Source: Lomentospora prolificans (taxonomy: Eukaryota > Ascomycota > Sordariomycetes > Microascales > Microascaceae). From it: a stretch of DNA of 64,000 bases. Made by a program: the position numbers and the translations under genes. Location: assembly GCA_029532625.1 (NCBI GenBank), contig JARFXM010000005.1:1488001-1552000 (forward strand), given 5' to 3'. Each line of letters opens with the position of its first letter. Position 1 is the first letter of the stretch. This document shows positions 54,801-64,000 of this stretch, piece after piece. The notes below the pieces were generated by a model. The model was not told where the DNA came from, did not search any database, and worked only from the letters and a program-made list of their open reading frames with translations.

Positions 54801-57636
54801 TATTGTAACCGTAGCTGTCTTAACTGAGAAGCGGCAGACCTAGCGGTTTGGGCTCTAGAAAACACGTTTTTTAGACAAGCGTCGGTGATGCTTCCCGAAG
54901 AGGTCTATGCCCTTTGTAGATGGGTAGGCAGCTCACGCGAAACGGTCATGCAAGGCGGGATACTCGTGACCTTTCCCGAGATAGCGTGCTTGAACTCCCC
55001 GACGATGGTTGCAAATTTGCTACGGTTTTGGAAGTAGATCGCCTTCCTCCACTACGTACTTCGCCGGGGCTTGTACAGATGATATTCCTTCGAAGCAGTC
55101 CCCTCTGTATACAAAGTTCCGAGGAGGAAAAGAGAAAGGAACATCCGCGTTGAGTCGCACAAGCGATCACCAGAACCCGGCCGATCACCTCCCCGCGAAT
55201 TTCAGGCAGCCAGGCAGGGGGATGGCCAATTTTAGAGCCAGTGTTCGTCCGTGTCACAAACGTGGCGCTGGCCCATCCATGTGCGGTGATAGTTCATTGG
55301 GGGTGAGCAGGTGATGACGTGCAAAAAAGCCCGCACAGTGAAACGGCTCATGTGGTGGCGTGCGAGCGGCGTTGAAAGGAGAAGGAAGAGCGCAGAATGA
55401 AGCCGACTTCAGCATCCTTTTTGTATAGGGTGGGATTCGTCATGATATTTCCTTTGGGGCGCCGCAGTGCTGTCGCCTTTCAGGCGTCTCCCTCTTGTCG
55501 CTGGCAATAGCCCCGGTTGTCAATCGGTATCGTCCAAGAAGACGATGCACCCGGGCCAAGCCTCCCGACGAAGAATTCTGGTCTCCAAATATCAAAGGCT
55601 TGCTTTTCCCTTGCAGGAGGACGAGGGGTATTGGCCCCAAATCATGCAGAATGAAGCCTTGCGACAGTGGCTGGCGCATCTGCGTAAAAGGATAATGTCT
55701 GCGAACTATATCTTGACTGCGCTGGCTTTTACGCGAGGGCACATGAGTCGCCCTGCCCTACCAGAAAGGGAAACCAAAGGAGCCTTCAGAAAGCCAAAAT
55801 GGTAAAGGTCTGTTCTGAAATCGATAAATGACGTACCTTTGGTACGCGAGCAAGAAGCCTATTAGAGAGTACCTTCGTACGACGTCTGGCAATCGAAATT
55901 GGCATGCACCTAAATAATAATAAGACACGTCGCAGAGTCAGCACACTCTTCCTACCAACTTGGGAGGACTTGAGGACCGGCCCCCGCTCCAGGGTTACAT
56001 CGAGAGGGAAAGACACTGGCCTTGGCCAGGGCTTGAAAGTGGGATGAGCCGCATTAGAGGGTGATTGACAATATTAGCCAGCCGGGTTTAGAGGGCACTC
56101 TACCCCCCGGTATCGTTATGGTCCAGGCGCACATTGTCGAGAATTTTGAGCAATGATCAGAGCCTAGCCAGGCCTGTCAGTGGCCCCGCGAACTCCCGCC
56201 CTGTGCCTTATCCGCAACGGGAGCCAAGGCTCGTGGAAGCACCTGAATGTGGCTAGTCAGCTTCTCGGATTCGCTGGTCAGGAAGCTAGAGGTGGAGTGA
56301 GATGGGTTTATATTAGCTCTGCCGCGACTAGCGATTCGTTTTCCCAGGTCACTGAGGTTACAGTGCCGTGGAAGCCTCAAAACGGCTGCCGCCCCCGGCA
56401 TCACTAGTGCGTCCGTTGGAGGCTTTCATGCAGACACTCAAGCAGTAGTACGAGGTGGGCAACCGTATCCGGACAGGCAATGAGGGGATAATAGAACAGC
56501 GGTGTGCTGTCCATTAAGATGCCACCATATCCCAGTCGCCCGAGCTCGTAAGGGAATCTAGGGGCCTCCACAAGGCATGCGGCGTATCTTTAGGTTCCGA
56601 CGTCCCTTTTTGATTGGGGATGATCGGGGATAGGCGGCCATTGGTCGGCGGTTGGGGGGTGTTTGGGGATATTAAGGTTCAGCGTGTCGAGCTTGGGAAG
56701 AACACTGCCGGCATGGCTCGCGTAGCTTAGCACGTCAATATCCGTCTTTCACTGCTGGCAAATTCCTCAATTGCCACTTGTTGGATGGCTCGGGTTGGGT
56801 TGCACTGACCGGATGGGTGACAGGCCAGCTAAGCCAGCCCTGTGTGCACGTTGTAGCCAGCGGCATGAGTGGCGGGAACTGGTAGTCGGGGCTTTGGCAC
56901 TGGCAGTTGAGTTGCACACTGGAATCCACCCTGCCGGTAGCCAGCGTTTTCCCTCCCTTGACAGGGTCGTCTCCGTTCGGACATTCCGGACTAATCCGGT
57001 GCAGGCATCGCCAAGTTGGCCCCGGACTTTCGGATTTTGGTGACTTCTTTTCAATCCGCAAGGGGCCTAATGCTCCCGTACCGACTGTACCGTCCGTAGA
57101 AAGTGGATCTCGATATGACCATGCAAGGGTTGGGCTTACCATTTTCATATTGATTCGTGACACTAGCCATCCGCTCACTCTGCGAGATGCTCCAACAGGC
57201 CTGGACAGGTAGCTACCCCCCCTGTCTCCGCGCAAGATGAGCTCTGCGTGAAGCCTAGGTCGCGAAGGAAGCACTCGCCAAAGGATTGCATCACCAATAT
57301 AAATTGGCCTTCCCTTTTCTCCACCGGACTCTATATTTGTTTCCTTTACTGCAGCGATCCAACATCACCGGTCAATCCTCGTGGTATTGTCCTGGCGTTC
57401 ACCTCACGTCGCAGCATACCCCTTTTTCTTCTTTGATGCCAGTCGTTTGGACTTGCACGACTGAAACCTCACTTTGCGACCGCTCATGTGTCCCAACTAG
57501 TGAATGTGAGTTTCCCTAGAGACGGAATGCAACGCAACATGACCCTTCCCGTTTACTCTACATACATACATTGCATATGGTGGATCCAGGATAATAACAT
57601 CTGACTGGCGATAGAAAAAAAGAAACTTCCGATAAG
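51887..57636. other. Gene-poor stretch (5.7 kb) with one decayed gene
   Basis: Outside the alcohol-dehydrogenase remnant at 52560-53569 I find no supported gene. Frames between 54.2 and 57.5 kb are short and lack family likeness. AGCC/GGCT tetramers recur near 56077 and 56823. The right end holds the promoter of the FAD oxidase gene, with a TATAAAT element near 57298. Confidence 0.45.
52560..53569 (-). pseudogene. Decayed zinc-type alcohol dehydrogenase (MDR) gene
   Basis: The first piece (53381-53569) reads like the GroES half of an MDR enzyme: VRMPSLEPAST, TDVLVRVKNSVL, YHSDLDMI and PTLKAGYILEHETV. The usual Cys before HSD and the GHE motif are altered (Tyr and LEHE). Later pieces in other frames read as possible Rossmann-half debris (SGLGLLLI, TMIIEIDG, and QAVTSDRMVDAVIDC), at places and in the order expected. 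Stops and frame changes separate them. The first piece is the best evidence; the rest is weaker and could be chance. Confidence 0.38.
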
Positions 57637-59377
57637 ATGCATTTCAAGTACGGTATCACTGCCGTCCTCGGCCTGGCGGTCTCGCCTTCGTTGGCGGGGG
57701 TTCTTGCCTCTGTCGCCGCTGTGAGTTTACCCTCTTACATTCCCTCCCATCTCGATCGGTCATACTACTCTTCGGCTTCGCCTTGGCGTGTTAACTCCGC
57801 ACGCGTCACTGTGCCGATCGGAATGCTCTGCCTCGAGTTCCCATTACCGGAGCCAGCGGGCTTTGTCGCGAGCCAATTGCCTGTCGTGATTGGGCGCTCC
57901 TAATATTCGCTGTATGCGCTTTATTATTTCAAAGGAGTTTTGGAAAGCTAATCTTATAACTTCTAGTGTGTCGAGTTGACTATTACCCTCCCCGGCAAGG
58001 TCTTCTACCCCAACTCTACAGCCTACCAGCAGCACAACCAATACTGGTCCAACCGCCAGGACGATCTCACCCCGACCTGCTTCATTGCTCCCCATAACGC
58101 TAATGACGTTTCCAAAGCTATCAAGGCTATCAGAAAGTGGAAGGCTCCCTTCACTGTCAAGTCCGGCGGCCATGTGCCTTTCCCTAGCTCCAACATCGAG
58201 GACGGAGTCGCCATCGATCTTGTAGAGCTAAACACTCTGCAGCTTTCAAGCGACAAGTCTGTCGTTTCCGTCGGTCCCGGCAACCGATGGAGGGATGTGG
58301 CCAACTACCTGCTCCCCGAGGGCCTTGCTGTTGTCGGCGGTCGTGTCGGTGACATTGGTGTTGGAGGCTTTACTCTCGGTGGTGGCATCTCGTGGTTCTC
58401 CGGCCGTTACGGCTGGGCCTGCGATAATGTACGCAGCTATCAAGTTGTCTTGGCCAATGGCACCATTGTCACGGCTACCGCCGCCCAGAACGCTGATCTC
58501 TACAAGGCCCTTCGCGGTGGTGGTGGTCCCAACTTTGGCATCGTTACCCGCTTCGATATTGAGACCTTTGAGCAAGGTGACATCTGGTACAAGGAATCGT
58601 TGTACCCCGCTACCGCTACCGACGAGGTCGTCGAGCAGTTCTGTGACACTGCTGTCAACGGAATTGCTGACGACGTTGATGGCCACCCCGTCATGTTTGC
58701 CGCTTACCAGCCTGCCCTTGGCGGCGTCGTCACCCAGGTTTTCCGCTGGCACGCGATTCCCCCCGCCAGCGTCAACGCGGTCCCCCCCCGTCTTTGAACC
58801 CTTTGAGGCAATTCCCGATCTCGCCAACAAGAACGCCACCCTCACCGTTCCGGACATGCTCGATGTCTACCCCGATCCTGCCGGGTTCCGCAAGGGCTGG
58901 TGGGACACCTCCATCTCTGCCGACGCCCCCGACGTCCTCAAGTCCATCATTGCCAACTACGGTACCTGGGTCTCCTCCACCTTTTCCGACAAGCCCGAGG
59001 TTGTAGCTGTTCTCCTTATCCAGCCCGTGGCCCACTCTACCATTGTGCAGATGCAGAAGAACGGCGGCAACAGCATGAATCTCCCCACCACTCTTGGCAC
59101 CCAGATGAAGATCAACACTTATGTCACCTGGGCTGATGCCAGTCTCGATGTCTTCGTGGGCAACGCCGCTACCCAGTTCGTGCAGCAGGCCGAACAGACT
59201 GCCATCGATGGAAACGCTTTCGATGGCGGTTTCCGTTACATGAACTACGCTGAGAGGACTCAGGATGTGTACGGTCGCTATGGTCCTGGGGCCTTGACCC
59301 AGCTCCAGGCTGCAGCCGCCAAGTACGACCCCCAGCAAGTCCTCAAGAAGCAATGGAAGGGTTACTTCAAGGTCTAA
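57637..59377 (+). pseudogene. BBE-type FAD-linked oxidase gene with a frameshift in a run of eight C
   Basis: Exon 1 (57637-57720) encodes a signal peptide (MHFKYGITAVLGLAVSPSLA). After an intron, exon 2 starts at 57967 and reads as a berberine-bridge-like oxidase: CFIAPHNANDVSKAI, the FAD-binding KSGGHVPFPSSNIEDG whose His can hold FAD covalently, and RVGDIGVGGFTLGGGISWFS. The usual Cys for a second FAD bond is absent (Gly-Asp-Ile in its place). At 58782-58789 eight C stand in a row; the frame breaks there and stops at 58795-58797. The C-terminal part goes on in the next frame (VFEPFEAIPDLANKNATL to QVLKKQWKGYFKV) to 59377. One base less would join both parts. The first intron (246 nt) may hide a small extra exon. 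Confidence 0.78.
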
Positions 59378-59912
59378 GTGAGCTGAACAGCGTCGTGGCA
59401 CTTTTGGCTTTATTAAGGGGCGGTCTTTTTACTGTTGGAACCTTGACATCTCAGGTCATTCGATGTACCTCAGCACTGCTTTTTCGAATGCGATTTATCT
59501 CGCTGTTCTCTGTGCATGTCATAGATAATCAATACACCAACTTAAATTCAAACTACCATCAGAAGTCCGCTCCACGACTTCTTGTTGTTTCTCGACTTAC
59601 AGGCCTCCACCTCCTAGAGATGTCCGCTACCACTCTGGCGTTTGCAAGGGACCTTTCGTCGCGCCCAGTGGGTCATCGTGGGGACAATGGCCTGCTCCGA
59701 GGGTTATCGATTTGCCAGTAGCAAGGTCGCATATTACCCGGTTCTAAGAGAGAGACGGAAGTGGAAGGAAGGTAGATCTCGTATTGGCGACAGTCGGAAT
59801 GGCATTATGGGGAAGATGCAGCAAGGTATATTGAAAACAATCAACATAATCCTTCACCATAATCCTTCAAACCTTTACCTTCAGCTATTCGTTAGAGTAC
59901 TCGGAAGGCATT
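59378..59912. other. Convergent intergenic region (0.5 kb)
   Basis: 3' flank of the FAD oxidase gene and of the M13 remnant. Nothing coding seen. Confidence 0.45.
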
Positions 59913-60431
59913 CTACCAGAGCTGGCAGGTAAGCTCTTTCTTCGGGCAGTTGAACGCCTCCTTGAACTCGGCAGAATTATCCAGCGTCAACAAAATCCTC
60001 GCAGCGCTCGGGCTGTGCGTGTCCGTCTTCTTGATCCTCTCCACCAGGGACATATTCTGGCAGAATGTCTGGCCTCATTGGAGGGGAAACAGCGGCTCGT
60101 GAGTAAACCCGTCTAAGCCAGGTATGCCCTTGGCCTTGCCTTCCTCGCCTTCGACCATCTTCCACGCCGCGAAGCTTGACGACACTCCCCTGCCGTCCGT
60201 AATGTTCTCGCCTAGAGTCTTATAGAGACTTACGGGAATTTGCGTGCCGTTGAGAGCCGCCACGGTATTAAACTTTGCGTATTGCTCGACGAAGCACGCA
60301 GTCTTCTCCGTTAAGATCCCTAGGCTCTCTTCATTCCACCAAGCCGTCATGTTGCCGGACGGGTTGTAGCGTCGGCCATTCACATCGATCCCGTGGGTGA
60401 AATCGTGGCCCACGAACGCTGCAAGAGTCAA
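59913..60431 (-). pseudogene. M13 (neprilysin-like) metallopeptidase, C-terminal remnant
   Basis: Only the last third of an M13 peptidase is present. It begins at the zinc motif, which reads GHDFTH in place of the family's HExxH, so the catalytic Glu is Asp. It goes on with DVNGRRYNPSGNMTAWWNEE, the second zinc motif TLGENITDGRGVSSSFAAWK (Glu and Asp kept), and GLDGFTHEPLFPL. An in-frame TGA (60075-60077) follows. The frame then stays open as GQTFCQNMSLVERIKK, TDTHSPSAARILLTL and SAEFKEAFNCP, the normal end of the family, to the stop at 59913-59915. The upstream two thirds of the enzyme is missing. It cannot be active. Confidence 0.75.
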
Positions 60432-60493
60432 CGGTACCAGGGAACAGTTATGATCAGTTTTAGGTTAAGCGGCCGATCTGTGCATCTGCGCCG

Positions 60494-61105
60494 CTAGAAA
60501 GGGAAATATACGATAATATCACTGTTGACATGCTGCACTACATTCCACTTGTCTTTTCTTGGAGCGAGGCGTTCTCTGGCGATTGGCGCCGTTGATGGGA
60601 TTAAGGTAACGATGTTCGATGCTAACGGACACTTAAATATTATCGGCTGCATCGGAGTTCAGTTCGATTCTAGGGATAACCCCATGACACCGCTGAGATG
60701 GGAAGCCACCACTGATGGATCTGTCTCTGTGCTTAGGCGAGACGCGGCATCTGTACCGGCAGAAGCCTCCATGGGGTGATTCGTTGTGTTCCTGCCCCTG
60801 GAGGGCTGAGGGCTTCTGCTAGCGCCTTCGCCATCTTCATGATTATTACTTGGACATGATGTGGTATTAACCAAATCCGGGCGTGGCGACTTCCGGTTGC
60901 GAGAGACCATTCTTCCGGGGGCTAGCCATTTCAGAGGCTTGTTGTTCGAATCACCAGGGCAAACGAGCCCAGTCATGATGCACTTTCGACAAGTTGGCTG
61001 TGCGTAGTCGCAGGCGACTCTTCGCCGGAGACAGGCCCAGCATGATTTGCGCTGGTTCTCGAGAGTGGGTTCCATTGGACGTAGATTGCACTGGTTAATT
61101 GCCAA
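60494..61105 (-). pseudogene. Truncated Zn2Cys6 transcription factor
   Basis: A frame of 148 residues from 61105 carries a zinc cluster with Cys at 22, 25, 32, 39, 42 and 49 (spacing 2-6-6-2-6) in the form CWACLRRRVACDYAQPTC, then a Ser/Pro/Asn-rich linker. It stops at 60659 (TGA) just after VASHLSGVMGLSLESN. After that stop the same frame stays open for 54 more codons (to 60494-60496) and reads protein-like (IIFKCPLASNIVTLIPS). This suggests that a longer factor has been cut by a stop. The usual regulatory domain is missing; instead the M13 remnant follows 63 bases on. It may also be a short natural DNA-binding protein, but decay is more likely here. Confidence 0.6.
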
Positions 61106-64000
61106 GCGCCGCTGTCATGAGCCGAGATGCGTCGTCGCGACTCGCATAGATGTAACTTTCAGGTGCAGGGCACCGTGGGGATGGAATTGAGTGTTGAATA
61201 TATACATTGCTTATCCGTTTTCGGGCGGGCAGAGCCAGCGAGCGCAATGCCCTGTTAGGAAAATGCCTTTTCTTGGCTCGATGCGCCGGTCGGCTCGAAC
61301 GACCGACCTCGACAGCCACCTCCGTCGCAGTAAACCCTGATTCGTTCCAACACACAGCTTGTAAGCCACGGACTTTTAACGGATCCCGAGAAAGACCCTG
61401 ACAGGATCAGCAAGGGATTAGAATGAGTCCCACGTTGCACCTCCCCACGATTGGACTTGCAAAGGGGGAGAGGGGGAAGTGACGCGGGTTAATGTGAATG
61501 GAAGTTCCCCTCGAGTCCATGACAGGGGCTTTTTCGGGTTTGCTGGCGTCTGGGTGATGGTGAACCAAGGAACTCCCAAGAAGCTTCTTGCTGGCTGTAC
61601 TGTGAGATTTGGGGGCGACACTGGCGGGCTGATGTCAGGGGTAATATTATGGTACCAGAGGACTTTTATTCACCCTTTTGGGCTTAGCGCGACGAGGCTG
61701 GCTCCTGGTAAGCTCAATCGCTCGCTTCAGGTGTCTTCTGGGAGGCGCGGATAAGCACACCAGGCACAGCCAGGAGCCACAGTTGAACGCCAGCTCAGTC
61801 ACCTCATGTCCAATATATCGAACTCGGGAAGTGGCAGTGCCCATTTTCGAGTCTAGGTATTTCCATTGTGACAAATCATCCATCAATAGCCTCTCTTCGA
61901 GAAACTCATCGACAATTTGACAAAGTCCGAGGAAAATCGAAGGGCCTAAACTCAATGAGAATCGGTGTTCCGAGGGTCCAAAAGGAGGGCACTGCTTACA
62001 TGAGAGATAGATGCCCTTGAAAGAAACCCGATAATGATTTGTGAGTTTTACAGTGCAAATATGTGATATATCAGAACAACTCTACACCAGATGCCTTGGG
62101 TTTCCACTCCAGTTCACCGAAGAACGGTGAGTCGACGGTGATGGCGCCACTCATCTGGCTGGTCTTAATGGCGAACACTCTTCCGTGTAACGAGACCTCT
62201 GTCCTAGATGATGGCAAGGATACAGACGAAGTTTCCAAGGATGATATTTTGATGCTGGTGTCCATAGAACATTGTCACGTTGGTAGAGCACTTTGGTTCA
62301 CGTAAAGAGGCAGCGCGTCTTGAGCAACGCCCTTGGGTCGACCAACGACAGTGTCGCGGTTTAACGGGGAAGATTGAAGGGAAACGGCACTGATCGTAGA
62401 ATCTGCGCCCTGAAGAGTTGAGAGGGCTGAGACGATAGGGCTATCATGACCTTGTGCTCGGGAAGAGAAGAGTGGGTGTCAATGAAGACACCGCCGTGCC
62501 AATACTGACTGCTTGAATTCGCGAGCGCAGCCGTAACTAATACCTTCAAATATAGCTTAAGTAGGCCATAACGGCACAAAAGTATACGACAATATTCTTT
62601 CCATTTGATTCAATGATTCGCCTTCTGTAAGAAGCATGGTTCGTGTCGAAACCACCGTCTCAGCCTCTTCGACTTCCAATTTCCTCTTTAAGATAATAGC
62701 CATCATCACGTGGCTAGCCATCCCAACAGCTAGAAGGGGCCACTTTTCAACAACTATTGGATGCCCACTAAAGTGGTTTTACTTCAAAATCTTACTAGAC
62801 GAACCGTGGATATCATGGAATCCTCAACTCTTGGAAGATTCCACAGATCTCATGGTCTCGAACGTTGAAACCCAAAATTAAAAACCCCCCCTATCAGCTG
62901 CGGCTTATGCGACAACCGCGTAGTCGCCGCCGCTGTAATCGACCTTTCTCTTTCCGGCAACTTTGCCGCTGGATGTGGCCCGCATGGCCAGCCTCCAGCG
63001 GGAGCAGACGGTGCACCATAGACAACTCCCACCGCCACCAGAACAAGCATCCCACCCCTGTGTGCCGCGATCGAATACCTTGAAAATGTTGCTCCAGGCC
63101 AGTCGAGATATTCGAGCTGGCGATGCCGTCCTTTGATGACGTAGGCGAAAAGTATATAAAGCCATGCTGTTTTCCCTTCTAGATGGTGCTGAACATCCCG
63201 GGTCATCACAAAGAAAACGCACCTCTCTACATATAAGTCCACCCTCCAACATTTATATTCACTATGGGTAGCACCGTTAAAACCTTTGCGTGGCTTCTGC
63301 CAGTCGCAGATGGAACCGTACCTCAGTTACTGGACCCCGGCCAGGTTGCCAGTACAGGAGGGTCACCTTGCCAATCTAAATGCTGCGATCCGTCCACTTC
63401 CTTTTCCTTCGCCGTGCACCAGACACATGCCAGCAAATCACCAGAGCCTAATTTATCGAGTGCATTGTCGGAGCCTGGCCATGCGAAGGCAGCACCAGGT
63501 TAAGCTTTGGAGAAGCAGAGACAAATAGCTGGCGCATCGATCGATGTCAATTTCAGCCTGACCAAGTCTGGTACGTACATTAGTTCTTATATCCGATACT
63601 GATAATGGACTTGCCGCTTATAATCCCTTCAGATAGACGTTGTGGCAGCGCAGCTGAGCTTTTAGTCCCTCAAAATCGGAAAATATGCTCTTTTATGGCC
63701 TTTATGAATGGTTATATTACTCTCTGGCTACAATTACACGGCAGATAACTGGCTTCAACATCGTGTGCATATCGGGATATCGGGTGTAAAGGTAGCAGGG
63801 ATCTATCTAGAAACGATTTGACCAAACTTCTGTGCTGCTACATTTTCTTTTCAGTAACATTTCGACCTCTTGTCTTGTCATCGTATAGTTCCACCCACCA
63901 TTGTTGACCACGCATTGATAGTCCATTCTAAGTATCGGCAACCTCTAGGCTGTCGCGAACTCGCTAGAACCGAGTTGGTGGCAAGAGCAGCCTCGTAGCC
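61106..64000. other. Gene-poor right end (2.9 kb)
   Basis: No gene I can support. A minus frame at 61647-61955 (102 codons) and another at 62071-62265 read as fairly protein-like, and a plus frame starts at 63264 about 105 bases after a TATATAAA box (near 63155), but none shows a family or clean splicing. The stretch may hold more decayed genes or a gene that goes on past the window. Confidence 0.4.

Noticed and set aside
58246..59401. Frames of about 200 codons on the minus strand inside the FAD oxidase gene
   Set aside because: Antisense shadows of the oxidase; the plus-strand reading has all family motifs.
61288..61304. Hairpin with a 5-bp stem and TTCGAGC loop (minus strand), like a tRNA T-arm
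   Set aside because: No matching acceptor stem, D-arm or anticodon arm is found at the right distance upstream, so it is not a tRNA gene.
62071..62265. Minus-strand frame of 64 codons that reads as protein-like
   Set aside because: A possible upstream exon is in another frame with no clean splice join; too weak to call as a gene.
63264..63528. Two overlapping plus-strand frames after a TATATAAA box
   Set aside because: Neither shows a recognised domain or a continuation by splicing before the window ends.

Overview
This is nuclear DNA of a filamentous ascomycete, most likely a member of the Eurotiales close to Aspergillus or Penicillium. The genes carry short introns (about 50-75 nt) with GT-AG borders and CTAAC/CTGAC-type branch sites. 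They stand singly on both strands. The families are typical of Pezizomycotina: Zn2Cys6 factors, DAL5-like and MCT-like MFS carriers, DUF8021, DUF3632, caleosin, HET, RNase T1-type and GPI-tailed wall proteins. No operons, phage, insertion sequences, CRISPR arrays, rRNA genes or convincing tRNA genes were seen. Exon borders below were worked out by hand from frame continuity, splice signals and family similarity.

Layout. 0-13 kb: the end of a YhhN-type membrane protein, then three minus-strand genes, namely an RGS protein with three membrane segments, a secreted GMC oxidoreductase and a Zn2Cys6 regulator. They are separated by unusually long gene-free stretches (3.4 and 2.8 kb). 13-20.6 kb: an MFS monocarboxylate-type carrier diverges from the Zn2Cys6 gene across a promoter holding two CGG palindromes. 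It is followed by a VOC/PhnB-like protein, a small single-pass membrane protein and a DAL5-like permease. 20.6-24 kb is gene-poor.

24-36.5 kb: a block rich in secreted products. It holds a Thr-rich secreted protein with a carbohydrate-binding-like C-terminus, a DUF8021 protein, a GPI-tailed protein, a decayed CFEM/GPI-type gene and a secreted PQQ-type beta-propeller. A DUF899 thioredoxin-like protein and a second DAL5-like permease follow.

37-51.9 kb: a decayed HET gene abuts a Zn2Cys6-plus-ankyrin protein. Then come a small membrane protein, a caleosin (haem peroxygenase), an F-box gene interrupted by an early stop, an SDR, a Dabb-barrel protein, a secreted T1-type guanyl RNase, a DUF3632 protein and an IroE-type esterase.

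51.9-64 kb: mostly degenerate DNA. It holds a decayed zinc alcohol dehydrogenase, a BBE-type FAD oxidase broken by a frameshift in a run of eight C, a C-terminal remnant of an M13 peptidase and a truncated Zn2Cys6 factor. The last 2.9 kb has no gene I can support.

The one clear functional module is the divergent Zn2Cys6 regulator and MFS carrier with shared CGG palindromes. The other notable theme is the number of broken genes (HET, CFEM, ADH, BBE, M13, TF, F-box), which suggests an accessory or subtelomere-like region under decay.
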